Of a stretch of 64,000 nucleotides of DNA, positions 33,331 through 43,166 are shown in pieces; the first letter of the stretch is position 1, and the number at the start of each line of letters is the position of its first letter. Where the stretch lies: contig NZ_JBFUPW010000003.1 of NCBI RefSeq assembly GCF_041360795.1, forward strand, positions 434,001 through 498,000, given 5' to 3'. The translations under genes and the position numbers were made by a program. The notes below the pieces were generated by a model. The model was given only the letters and a program-made list of their open reading frames with translations, did no database searches and was not told the origin of the DNA. The stretch is from Arthrobacter_E sp041360795. Lineage in GTDB: Bacteria; Actinomycetota; Actinomycetes; Actinomycetales; Micrococcaceae.

Positions 33331-34884
33331 ATGGGCCGACTGCTGGGCGTGCGCCGCGTGGGGGACCGCGCGGTGCTCGCCGAACTCGACGGCCTGGACG
33401 CCGTGCTGGCGCTCCAGGCGGGCCTGCTCGCCGAGCCACCGTCCGGCGTCGTGGACGTCGTGGCCGCGGCCCGCACCGTGCTCGTGACCGTGGGTCTCCC
33501 GCAGTCCCTGGCCGGGGTGGTGGAGCGGCTGCGGACGGCTGACCTGGCCGCCGGGGTGCGCTCCGCCGGGCGCGAGGTGACGATCGAGACCGTGTACGAC
33601 GGCGAGGACCTCGCCGAGGTCGCCCGCCTCACCGGCCGCAGCGTCGAGGCCGTCGTGGCCGGGCACGCGGACGCCGTCTGGACCGCCGCGTTCGGCGGAT
33701 TCGCCCCGGGGTTCGCCTACCTGAGCGCGCCCGGCATGCCCGAGGTCCCGCGCCGCACGTCCCCGCGCACCCGCGTGCCGGCTGGATCCGTGGCGCTCGC
33801 CGGCGGGTACTCGGCCGTCTACCCCAACGACTCGCCCGGCGGCTGGCAGCTCATCGGCCGCACCGGCGCCCTCCTGTGGGACGCCTCCCGCGACGAACCC
33901 GCGCTCATCAAGGCCGGCGACACGGTCCGCTTCGTGCCGGTCCGCGACGTCGTGCAGGCTCTGCCCGACCGGACCGCCACCGAGACCGGCGAACCCGTCC
34001 TCGAGGTCCGCAACCCCGGCCTCCAGACCACGGTGCAGGACCTCGGACGACCCGGCCACGCGGCGTCGGGGGTCAGCGATTCCGGCGCCATGGACCGAGG
34101 CGCCCTCAAACGCGCCAACCGCATGGTCGGCAACCCCGCCGGCGCGCCGGGCCTCGAGGCCCTGCCGGGCGGCCTGACGCTGCGCGCGGTCCGGGACACG
34201 ATCCTCGCCGTCACCGGCGCGGACGTCCCGCTCCTGATCAGCGACGACGACGGCGCCCAATGGGACGCCTCGCTCGACTCCCCGCTCACGCTCCGGGCCG
34301 GTGAAACCCTGCGGCTGGGCGCGCCTGCTGCGGGTCTGCGCAGCTATGTGGCGGTGCGGGGCAGCGTGCGGGGTGACACCGTGCTGGGGAGCGCCGCCAC
34401 AGATGTCCTGTCCGGGCTGGGTCCCGCCCCGCTCACGGCCGGGAGCCGTCTGGGCCTGCTCGATCTGCGGCTGCCCGGCGCCGTGGGGGAGCCGGAGACG
34501 GCGCCCGCGTTGCCGTCCGCGGAGGAGGTCACGGTGCTCCGGGTGGTCCCCGGCCCTCGCGACGACTGGTTCACCGACGAGTCCCTCGAGGCGTTCCACA
34601 CGGGGGAGTGGACCGTGACGACCGAGTCGAACCGCGTGGGGATCCGGTTCTCCGGCGAGCCCCTGGTGCGCCGGACCGAGGGTGAGCTCCAGAGCGAGGG
34701 CACGGTACGGGGCGCCATCCAGGTGCCGGCGTCCGGCCTGCCCCTGGTCTTCATGGCGGACCATCCCGTGACCGGGGGGTATCCCGTGATCGGCGTGGTG
34801 CTCGACGCGGACCAGGACCGGCTGGCCCAGCTCCCGCCCGGGGCGAGGGTCCGCTTCGAACCGGTGGCCCCGGCGTCGCTGTAG
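33331..34884 (+). CDS. Fused 5-oxoprolinase subunits PxpB-PxpC (allophanate hydrolase/carboxyltransferase-like)
   Basis: A 517-residue fusion. Residues about 1-215 match PxpB (KipI-like), with GGFAPGFAYL near 125-134 and GGYSAVYPNDSPGGW near 158-172. Residues about 225-517 match PxpC (KipA-like), beginning LEVRNPGLQTTVQDLGR and including SGAMDRGALKRAN. In many bacteria the two are separate genes; here the fusion fixes their 1:1 ratio. It completes the 5-oxoprolinase with PxpA. No pyroglutamyl peptidase gene is present. Confidence 0.92.
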   Translation: MGRLLGVRRVGDRAVLAELDGLDAVLALQAGLLAEPPSGVVDVVAAARTVLVTVGLPQSLAGVVERLRTADLAAGVRSAGREVTIETVYDGEDLAEVARLTGRSVEAVVAGHADAVWTAAFGGFAPGFAYLSAPGMPEVPRRTSPRTRVPAGSVALAGGYSAVYPNDSPGGWQLIGRTGALLWDASRDEPALIKAGDTVRFVPVRDVVQALPDRTATETGEPVLEVRNPGLQTTVQDLGRPGHAASGVSDSGAMDRGALKRANRMVGNPAGAPGLEALPGGLTLRAVRDTILAVTGADVPLLISDDDGAQWDASLDSPLTLRAGETLRLGAPAAGLRSYVAVRGSVRGDTVLGSAATDVLSGLGPAPLTAGSRLGLLDLRLPGAVGEPETAPALPSAEEVTVLRVVPGPRDDWFTDESLEAFHTGEWTVTTESNRVGIRFSGEPLVRRTEGELQSEGTVRGAIQVPASGLPLVFMADHPVTGGYPVIGVVLDADQDRLAQLPPGARVRFEPVAPASL

Positions 34885-34906
34885 GTGGGAGGGCTGGCCG
34901 ACCGGG

Positions 34907-34977
34907 GCTGAAACAGTGAGTTCGCGACGAAACAGTGATCAGAACACGCTGTTTCGTCGCAAACTCACTGTTTCAGC
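34907..34977. repeat. Intergenic palindrome, family C, copy 2
   Basis: GCTGAAACAGTGAGTT on the left pairs with AACTCACTGTTTCAGC on the right, and GCGACGAAACAG pairs with CTGTTTCGTCGC, with one internal mismatch and a loop of about 10 nt. It aligns along its length with 29403-29467, changed only in short blocks. Confidence 0.85.
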
Positions 34978-35027
34978 GCTGTGACGGCGATTCCGGCCTG
35001 TTCCGCCCGTCGGCATACAGTGGGCCT

Positions 35028-35708
35028 GTGAGTTCTGATGCTGTCCTGGCGGGGTTGCGCCGCGAAGCGCGTGCCGCCCACGCGCACACCGCCCAGTGGG
35101 TGGCGGCCACGCTGCGGCAGCGCATCGCCGACGGCGAGCTGACCCCTGGTACCAAGCTTCCCGAGGAGGCGCTCCGGGAGGCCCTGGGCGTCTCGCGGAA
35201 CACGCTCCGCGAGGCCTTCGCCACCCTGCACGCCGAACGCGTGGTGCAGCGCATCCCGAACCGGGGCGTCTTCGTGGCCCACCCGACGGCGGAGGACGTC
35301 CGCGAGATCTACCGGGTCCGGAAGCTCGTGGAACCCGCGGCCCTGCTCTGGGCCCCGCGGATCGACGTCGAGGAGCTCGCGGGGATCGTCCGGCGCGGCC
35401 GGGCGGCGGTCACGGAGGGTGACATCGCCGGGATGGCCGGGGCGAACCAGGATTTCCACCGGACCGTCCTCGCCGCCGCCGGCAGCATCCGGCTCGACGC
35501 GCTCATGGAACAAGTGCTCGCGGAGATGCGGCTGGTGTTCGCGGCGATGGGCCGGGACCCCCGCTTCCATGCGCCGTATGTGGAGGGCAACGAGAGGATC
35601 GTCGAGTTCCTGGCAGCGGGGCAGCGTGCCGAGGCCGCCGAGTACCTCCGGGATTATCTCGACCGGGCCGAGCAGCAGCTCGTGGACGCGGTCGAGGGGC
35701 GGGCTTAG
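35028..35708 (+). CDS. GntR family transcriptional regulator (FCD domain)
   Basis: A 226-residue regulator. The winged helix-turn-helix spans about residues 20-85 (LPEEALREALGVSRNTLREAF), and an FCD effector domain follows with Asp, His-rich ligand positions (NQDFHRTVL near 142-150). The GTG start at 35028 is preceded by TACAGT about 12 nt upstream and no ribosome site, suggesting leaderless expression. It follows the 5-oxoproline operon in the same direction and is the best candidate for binding the TTGTTNAACAA palindromes at 29681-29714. Confidence 0.9.
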   Translation: MSSDAVLAGLRREARAAHAHTAQWVAATLRQRIADGELTPGTKLPEEALREALGVSRNTLREAFATLHAERVVQRIPNRGVFVAHPTAEDVREIYRVRKLVEPAALLWAPRIDVEELAGIVRRGRAAVTEGDIAGMAGANQDFHRTVLAAAGSIRLDALMEQVLAEMRLVFAAMGRDPRFHAPYVEGNERIVEFLAAGQRAEAAEYLRDYLDRAEQQLVDAVEGRA

Positions 35709-35730
35709 GCGGGTCAGTCGTGCCCCGTCG

Positions 35731-36111
35731 TCAGCCCCGGTTCTCCTTCGGGTAGAAGCGTCCGCGGCGTGTCAGGACCCAGAACATCGACACTCCGCTC
35801 AGCACCGCCAGGCCGATCCCCAGCAGCAGCGAATACGCGGAATCGCGGGACACCACGGCCGCCACCACGAGGAGCAGGATCCGGAGCCCGAAGCTGGCCG
35901 AGTTGAAGGCGAGCTTGCCCTGCAGCGCAGGCTTGATCTGCCCGTAGACCGCAGCCTGGATCAGCACGAAGAGCACGAAGGCCCCAGCGCTCACCCAGTG
36001 CCACGGCGCCGGCGCGGCGGCGTACAGCCCCAGCCCCAGTCCGAAGGCGATGGACAGGCCCATCCAGTAGGACCGGGCCTTCGCCAGGGTCGGAGGTGTG
36101 GTGCGGGGCAT
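35731..36111 (-). CDS. Small four-helix membrane protein, uncharacterised
   Basis: A 126-residue protein with four hydrophobic segments near residues 15-32, 38-57, 70-90 and 95-113. It has a short cytoplasmic N-terminus and a basic C-terminal end. AAGGAG lies 8 nt before the ATG. I do not recognise a family with confidence. It converges on the GntR gene with a 22-bp gap, and there is a gene-free space of about 100 bp before the phosphatase. Confidence 0.78.
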   Translation of the reverse strand: MPRTTPPTLAKARSYWMGLSIAFGLGLGLYAAAPAPWHWVSAGAFVLFVLIQAAVYGQIKPALQGKLAFNSASFGLRILLLVVAAVVSRDSAYSLLLGIGLAVLSGVSMFWVLTRRGRFYPKENRG

Positions 36112-36215
36112 GTCGTTCGGGCTCCTTCGGGGCGGTTCATGCCGCCGGACGGCACGGGTTTGGGGGTGGTCCGGGGGCGAGGCCGCGGGCCAGGTCAGAT
36201 GGGCGGGTCACATGG

Positions 36216-37028
36216 TCAGGGCAGGTGCAGGACGATGCAGGGACCGCCGTCGTAGAGCCCTCCGTCAATGTCTACCACAAGGCCCTCGGCGTACACGTCC
36301 GGGCCCTGGGTGAGGGGCGCGGGATGCCCATGGACGTCCGCGATGATGCTGTGGCCGTGCACCAGACGGGAGCCGCCGAACTCGCGGAGGAAGTCACGAG
36401 CCACGGAGGGCTGGTCCCGGAACGCGTGTCGGGTGGTCAGCCGGGCCCAGACGTCCCAGACATCGAGGGGGTCGTCGCTCTCCAGCCGGCTCCGCAGCGT
36501 GTCGTTGACGCCGGTGATGTCCGATCCCCAGTGGAGGTACTGCGTCGTGTCCGCGTGAACCAGGAGGTGCGACCCCGTCAGGGCCATGCCCGGGAGCGAG
36601 GCGAGCCAGGCGAAGTCCTCGTCGCTGAGTTCCCGCTGGTCCTGTTCGCGTCCGCCGTTGCGTTGCCACGAGTCGTGGAAGGACCTCGGCCCGTTGGGAG
36701 TCTCGAGGCGCAGCGCGCCGAAGCGCCGCTTGCCCAGCGCCAGGACCTCATGGTTCCCGAGCAGCGCGTGGACGGCGCCGCCGTCGTCGGCCGCCTGCTG
36801 CTGGAGGCGGCGCACCAGGTGCACCACGCCGGAGCCGTCCGGCCCGCGGTCCATGAAGTCGCCGAGAAGCCAGAGGGTGCGCTGCCCGCCGCACCAGGAC
36901 CCCATCCGGTTCAGGAGACCTTGGCGCCGCAGGGCGTTGGACAGCGGCTCCAGCGCGCCATGGACATCACCGATGACGACGTCGGGCGCTTGGCCGGCGT
37001 CGTCGGGGGTGAGTCCCAGCCAGGTCAT
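36216..37028 (-). CDS. Calcineurin-like metallophosphatase
   Basis: A 270-residue metallophosphoesterase. VVIGDVHGA near residues 19-27, LLGDFMDRGPDG near 53-64, LLGNHE near 88-93 and VHGHS near 225 give the full metal-ligand set of the PPP-like family. It may be a symmetric bis-nucleotide or protein phosphatase; the substrate cannot be told. Its ATG overlaps the stop of the uracil permease gene, so it is co-expressed with it. Confidence 0.9.
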   Translation of the reverse strand: MTWLGLTPDDAGQAPDVVIGDVHGALEPLSNALRRQGLLNRMGSWCGGQRTLWLLGDFMDRGPDGSGVVHLVRRLQQQAADDGGAVHALLGNHEVLALGKRRFGALRLETPNGPRSFHDSWQRNGGREQDQRELSDEDFAWLASLPGMALTGSHLLVHADTTQYLHWGSDITGVNDTLRSRLESDDPLDVWDVWARLTTRHAFRDQPSVARDFLREFGGSRLVHGHSIIADVHGHPAPLTQGPDVYAEGLVVDIDGGLYDGGPCIVLHLP

Positions 37029-38308
37029 TCGGTCTCCGGCTCCGCGACCGTGCCACGCGCCTTCGCGATGGCCTTCATGCCGTGATACATCACGAGGGCC
37101 GCCGCTGACCCGAGCGCGATGCCCGTGAAACTGAGCTCCCCGAGGTTCCACGTGTAGTCCGCGATGCCCACGATCAGGGCGACCGCGGCCGTGCTCAGGT
37201 TGATCGGGTTGGAGAAGTTGACCTTGTTCTGCACCCAGATCTTCACGCCCAGGATGCCGATCATGCCGTACAGCATGGTGGCCGCGCCGCCCAGCACGCC
37301 CGGAGGCACCGTGGCGATGAGGGCGCCGAACTTGGGGGAGAAGCTGAGGACGATCGCGAAGACGCCGGCCACCCAGTACGCGGCCGTGGAGTACACCTTG
37401 GTGGCGGCCATGACGCCGATGTTCTCCGCATAGGTGGTGGTGCCGGAGCCGCCGCCCGCGCCGGCCAGGATGGTCGCGGCGCCGTCGGCCATGAGGGCCC
37501 GCCCGGCGTAGGCGTCGAGGTTCTCGCCGGTCATGGTGGCCACGCTCTTCACGTGTCCCACGTTCTCGGCCACGAGCACCAGGACCACCGGGACGAACAG
37601 CCCGATCACACCGACATTGAAGCTCGGCGCCTGGAAGTGCGGCAGCCCGATCCAGGCGGCGGCGTCCATCTGGCTGTAATCCACCTCGCCGCGCCACATG
37701 GCCACCAGATAGCCGAGGATGACGCCGATCAGGATGTTCAGGCGCCCCAGGATGCCCTTGAAGAGCACGCCCACCAGGATGATGGCGAGCAGCGTGACCA
37801 GCGCCGTGATGGGCGCCTTGACGAAGTTGGCTTTGGCCGCGGGGGCGAGGTTCAGGCCGATGAGGGCCACGATCGCGCCCGTCACCATGGGCGGCATGAG
37901 CTTGTTGATCCACGCGGAGCCGAACGCCTGCACCACCAGGCCCACCAGGAACAGCGCCGCGCCGGCCATGATGACGCCGCCGAGAGCCCCGGCCACGCCG
38001 TACTGCTGCTGCGAGGCCATGATCGGGGCGATGAACGCGAAGCTCGATCCCAGGTAGCTGGGCACCCGGCCCCGCGTGACCACGAGGAACAGCAGGGTGC
38101 CGATGCCCGAGAAGAAGAGGGTGGTGGCCGGCGGCATGCCCGTCAGGATGGGCACGAGGAACGTGGAGCCGAACATGGCCACCACGTGCTGGGTGCCGAT
38201 GCCGATGGTGCGGGGCCAGCTGAGCCTTTCGTTGGGGGAGACCACTTCGCCGGGCCGGACGGTCTTGCCGTCGCCGTGGAGGGTCCAGGAGGTTCCGAGC
38301 AGGCTCAC
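37025..38308 (-). CDS. Uracil/xanthine permease, NCS2 family
   Basis: A 427-residue permease with about 14 hydrophobic segments. The NCS2 substrate-site segment TTYAENIGVMA near residues 288-298 follows the UraA pattern, as does SSFAFIAPI near 87-95 (UraA/RutG branch rather than purine permease). The GTG start has AAAGG upstream. It is divergent from a RutE-like reductase gene, which fits pyrimidine import and catabolism. Confidence 0.9.
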   Translation of the reverse strand: MSLLGTSWTLHGDGKTVRPGEVVSPNERLSWPRTIGIGTQHVVAMFGSTFLVPILTGMPPATTLFFSGIGTLLFLVVTRGRVPSYLGSSFAFIAPIMASQQQYGVAGALGGVIMAGAALFLVGLVVQAFGSAWINKLMPPMVTGAIVALIGLNLAPAAKANFVKAPITALVTLLAIILVGVLFKGILGRLNILIGVILGYLVAMWRGEVDYSQMDAAAWIGLPHFQAPSFNVGVIGLFVPVVLVLVAENVGHVKSVATMTGENLDAYAGRALMADGAATILAGAGGGSGTTTYAENIGVMAATKVYSTAAYWVAGVFAIVLSFSPKFGALIATVPPGVLGGAATMLYGMIGILGVKIWVQNKVNFSNPINLSTAAVALIVGIADYTWNLGELSFTGIALGSAAALVMYHGMKAIAKARGTVAEPETE

Positions 38309-38479
38309 GCGAGGCCTTTCCAGAGGTATGGGGGTGTGTCCAGAGCAACTTTACTGGGTGGCCGGGTGGGTCGAGCAGGCCGATATGTGTCCCATCTCAC
38401 ACTCCGTCGGGGAAGAACCGCCGAATGCTTGAAGTTGAAACCATTCGGAACCCCCCGGAACTCCCCGAAGGAACATGAC

Positions 38480-39085
38480 ATGAGCATCGCCCACGAAGAA
38501 GCCGTCCTCGACGCGGCCTCCGTCAACGCCCTCTTCCACGAAGCCCGCACGGCCAACGCCTTCCAGGGCGAGGTCACCGAGCAGCAGCTCCAGGCGATCT
38601 GGGAGCTGACCAAGTTCGGCCCCTCCGCCTTCAACGCCCAGCCGCTGCGCGTGACCTTCGTGCAGTCGCCGGAGAAGCGCGCCGAGCTCGTCGACGCCAT
38701 GATGGCCGGCAACCAGCCGAAGACCGCCGCCGCCCCCGCCGTCGCCGTCCTGTCCTACGACACCGAGTGGCACGCCAAGTGGGACGAGTTCTCCCCGGGC
38801 TGGGACGCCCCCAAGGCCATGTTCTCGGACAACGCTGAGCTGAGCGGCACGTTCGCCAACAACAACGCCCACCTCCAGGCCGGTTACTTCATCCTGGCCG
38901 TCCGCGCCCTCGGTCTCTCCGCGGGCCCGATGACCGGCGCCGACTTCGCCGCCATCGACGCCGCCTTCTTCCCTGAGGGCGACCAGAAGAGCTTCCTCGT
39001 GGTCAACATCGGCCAGGCCGGCGAGGGTGCCTGGGGCGCCCCGAAGCCGAAGTTCGGTTTCGACGAGGCCGTCACCGTCCTCTGA
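38480..39085 (+). CDS. rutE: Malonic semialdehyde reductase, RutE-type nitroreductase
   Basis: A 201-residue FMN-dependent nitroreductase-fold protein with the RutE/HadB pattern: FGPSAFNAQPLRVTFV near residues 52-67 and NNNAHLQAGYFILAVRALGL near 128-147. RutE reduces malonic semialdehyde at the end of the Rut uracil pathway. AAGGA before the ATG supports the start. It is divergent from the uracil permease, but no rutA, rutB or rutD is nearby, so a more general role is possible. A strong terminator follows. Confidence 0.85.
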   Translation: MSIAHEEAVLDAASVNALFHEARTANAFQGEVTEQQLQAIWELTKFGPSAFNAQPLRVTFVQSPEKRAELVDAMMAGNQPKTAAAPAVAVLSYDTEWHAKWDEFSPGWDAPKAMFSDNAELSGTFANNNAHLQAGYFILAVRALGLSAGPMTGADFAAIDAAFFPEGDQKSFLVVNIGQAGEGAWGAPKPKFGFDEAVTVL

Positions 39086-39100
39086 TCCGTCCGGATTCAC

Positions 39101-39136
39101 GAAGGCCCCGGCTCCCCTGTGGGAGCCGGGGTCTTC
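39101..39136 (+). terminator. Hairpin terminator after rutE
   Basis: GAAGGCCCCGGCTCCC pairs with GGGAGCCGGGGTCTTC (one G-T type mismatch) across a 4-nt loop, 15 bp after the rutE stop. Confidence 0.8.
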
Positions 39137-39170
39137 GTCGTTCCCGGGTTCGGCCGTGGTGGCGACCCGC

Positions 39171-39218
39171 GGATTTTTGGTTCACCACCTGAAATTTCGG
39201 TGGGTGAACAAAGAATCC
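39171..39218. repeat. Intergenic palindrome, family D, copy 1
   Basis: A loopless inverted repeat centred on GAAATTTC (39191-39198). The right arm reads GGTGGGTGAAC and the left arm GTTCACCACC, with outer GGATT/AATCC ends. It lies between the convergent rutE and MFS genes. Its centre and CCCAC motif are shared with 62351-62386 and 63531-63565. Confidence 0.75.
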
Positions 39219-39279
39219 GTGGGCGTCAGTGTCCGGATCGCGGGCCTCCGGCTCACTTCGGTGCACGACGACGCCGGGC

Positions 39280-40608
39280 TCACCCCTCCGCGCCGACGGC
39301 CTTCTGCTTGGGGGTCGGTTCCCCGCTGCCGCGCTCGCGGGCGTTCTGCTCCCTGAGCTCGCGGTGTTCCGCCCAGACGTGGCGGAGCTGCTTCCGCACC
39401 GTCCCCTCGCCCCAGCGGCTGACCAGGAGGAGCCCCGCGAGCCCTGCGACGAGGGCGACCGCCCCGCCGCCGAACACCGCCCAGCGGGGTCCGAATTCGT
39501 TGGCGATCCACCCGACGAGCGGCCCGCCGATCGGCGTCCCGCCCTGGATGACGGTCATGTACAGCGCCAGGACGCGGCCCCGGTAGGCGGGCTCGGTCCG
39601 CATCTGCAGCAAGGTGTTCGCGCTGTTCAGGAACGTCAGGGCGCAGAGTCCCACGAGCACCAGCATGATCGCGTAGAGCGTGTACCCGGGCATGAAGGCG
39701 GCCACGCAGGTCGTGACACCCAGCCCGATCGCCCCCATCACGAGGTACCGCAGCCGCGGAGCCGCACGCCGGGCCGCGAGCAGTGCCCCGGCGAGGGTGC
39801 CGACCGCCATGACGGAGCCCAGCAGGCCGTAGGCGTCCGGGCCGGCGTCGAACACCGAAGCGGCCATGACCGCATTGGTGAGCTGGAAGTTCAGGGTGAA
39901 CGTCCCCACCAGGCCCGCGAGGATCATGACCAGGAGCGCCCGGGGGCGGGCGAGGACGTACTTCACGCCATCCTTGAGCTGGCCCCGGCCGCGTGGCACG
40001 GGGGCGCTGCGGTGGAGGGTTTTCGTGTTCATCCGTAGGATGCCGATGAGCACCGCGGCGAAGCTCGCCGCGTTGAGCAGGAACACCCAGCCGGTGCCGA
40101 TCAGCCCGATCAGCAGGCCCGCGATGCCGGGGCCGGCCAGGCGCGCCAGGTTGAAGGAGGCGCTGTTGAGTGCGACCGCATTGGCCACGTTCTCCCGGCC
40201 GACGATCTCGGAGACGAAGGCCTGGCGCGGCGGGGCGTCGAAGGCGCTCGCGACGCCCAGGGCGAGGGCGATCACGTAGATGTGCCAGAGCTGGGCCGTG
40301 CCGGTGAGGACGAGCACGGCCTGGAGGAGGGCCAGCAGTCCCATGGCGGACTGGGTGGTGAGGAGGATCTTGCGCTTGTCCAGGCGGTCGCCGAGCAGGC
40401 CCGCGTAGGGACCGAGGAGAAGGATGGGCAGGAACTGGAGGCCGGTGGTGAGGCCGACCGCGGCGCCGTCGTGGTCCGTGAGCTGCGTCAGGACCAGCCA
40501 GTCCTGGGCGACCCGCTGCATCCAGGTGCCGATGTTGGACACCAGCGCTCCTGCCGCCCAGAGGCGGTAGTTGGGGTTCTTCAGTGACTGGAACATGCGG
40601 CTGCTCAT
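39280..40608 (-). CDS. MFS transporter, EntS/DitE-like exporter
   Basis: A 442-residue major facilitator with 10-12 hydrophobic segments. It has the N-terminal RLWAAGALVSNIGTWMQ signature common to EntS/MFS_3-type exporters and the loop GLLGDRLDKRK near 68-78 (motif A). It starts in an ATGA overlap with the marR gene and is therefore likely controlled by it. Drug or siderophore efflux is the usual role of such pairs. Confidence 0.9.
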   Translation of the reverse strand: MSSRMFQSLKNPNYRLWAAGALVSNIGTWMQRVAQDWLVLTQLTDHDGAAVGLTTGLQFLPILLLGPYAGLLGDRLDKRKILLTTQSAMGLLALLQAVLVLTGTAQLWHIYVIALALGVASAFDAPPRQAFVSEIVGRENVANAVALNSASFNLARLAGPGIAGLLIGLIGTGWVFLLNAASFAAVLIGILRMNTKTLHRSAPVPRGRGQLKDGVKYVLARPRALLVMILAGLVGTFTLNFQLTNAVMAASVFDAGPDAYGLLGSVMAVGTLAGALLAARRAAPRLRYLVMGAIGLGVTTCVAAFMPGYTLYAIMLVLVGLCALTFLNSANTLLQMRTEPAYRGRVLALYMTVIQGGTPIGGPLVGWIANEFGPRWAVFGGGAVALVAGLAGLLLVSRWGEGTVRKQLRHVWAEHRELREQNARERGSGEPTPKQKAVGAEG

Positions 40609-41063
40609 GCGGTGGCTGGATTCCTCCTGGGGTCGGTGCGGGTCATGTCCAGGAGAAGGAGTGCGGCGTCGTGCAGGGTCTCCCGCTCGCGCTCGCCGAG
40701 GCTTTCGAGCCTTTCGGCGAGCCAGGCGGAGCGGAGCCTGCGGGACTCCTCGAGGACTGCGTTCCCCTCGCTGGTGAGGGAGATGAGCACCTGCCGTCCG
40801 TCCTCGGGCCGGGCCTCGCGGCGGATGAGGCCCTTGTCCGCGAGGGCGTTCACCGTGCGGGTCATGCTGGGCGCCTGGACGTGTTCGGCTTCGGCGAGCT
40901 GGCCCATGGTCTGCGGGCCGTGCTTGTGCAGCAGGGCCAGGACGGTGTTCTGCCCCGGGGTGACGGCGTCACTGCTGGCCTGGGAGCGCAGGACACGCGA
41001 CGTGCGCATGAGCGCGACGCGCAGCTCGGAGGCCAGTTCCTGGAGTTCGGGTGGGGTGTTCAT
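40605..41063 (-). CDS. MarR family transcriptional regulator
   Basis: A 152-residue winged-helix repressor with MGQLAEAEHVQAPSMTRTVN near residues 56-75 and the wing REARPEDGRQVLISL near 84-98. It is translationally coupled to the MFS gene. No ribosome site precedes the ATG, and a TATGTT -10 lies 8 nt away, so the mRNA may be leaderless or nearly so. An AT-rich operator covers that promoter. Confidence 0.92.
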   Translation of the reverse strand: MNTPPELQELASELRVALMRTSRVLRSQASSDAVTPGQNTVLALLHKHGPQTMGQLAEAEHVQAPSMTRTVNALADKGLIRREARPEDGRQVLISLTSEGNAVLEESRRLRSAWLAERLESLGERERETLHDAALLLLDMTRTDPRRNPATA

Positions 41064-41069
41064 CGTTAT

Positions 41070-41098
41070 TTAACATAGCTAATTAGCCTTGTTAAGTA
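41070..41098. promoter_or_regulatory. marR promoter and operator
   Basis: TTAACA (41070-41075) and TGTTAA (41090-41095) form an inverted repeat around the perfect palindrome GCTAATTAGC (41078-41087). On the minus strand TTACTT and TATGTT with a 16-bp spacer fit a promoter, so the regulator would repress itself and the exporter. It is strikingly AT-rich in this sequence. Confidence 0.7.
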
Positions 41099-41127
41099 AA
41101 TGAAGAGTGGCCGGTCTCACGGTCACG

Positions 41128-41210
41128 CCCTCCCCATCGACTGCTCCATAGATGTCGTTCTGGGCCGGATTTCGGGGATTTCGGCATCCTACGGAGCAGT
41201 CGATGAGGGG
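41128..41210. repeat. Intergenic palindrome, family A, copy 2
   Basis: CATCGACTGCTCCATAGATG on the left pairs with CATCCTACGGAGCAGTCGATG (described to its 20th base) on the right. The same arms occur at 10758-10847, 31 kb away, in the same orientation, while the loops differ. Confidence 0.82.
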
Positions 41211-41280
41211 GCGCGACGACGGCGGCGGGCCGGGCGCCGCGTTAGCCACCGCCGCGTCGAACGCGACTGCGTTAAACACC

Positions 41281-41306
41281 GCCGCCCCGGACGGATCCGG
41301 GGCGGC
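41281..41306 (-). terminator. Hairpin terminator after phosphoglucomutase
   Basis: GCCGCCCCGGA and TCCGGGGCGGC form a perfect 11-bp stem with a 4-nt loop, 70 bp beyond the pgm stop on the minus strand. With the palindrome and operator it fills the 312-bp gene-free gap 41064-41375. Confidence 0.65.
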
Positions 41307-41375
41307 GGCAGGGGTGCGGGTGCTCCTCTTCGGTGCGAGTGCGCCTGGCGGGTGCGAGCCTGGGGAGTCTGTGGG

Positions 41376-43028
<1,653 letters not shown>

Positions 43029-43166
43029 GGGGCCAGCATGCCAGAGAAGCCCACGGTCTTCTACGCCTTGACCAGGGTTACGCCGCTGTGACGCGGGGCG
43101 GCCCCGGGGCGGCCACGGTACCGGCAGGTAACCTGGAGGCAGAGGTCCGTAATCGTGAGGGGGATC

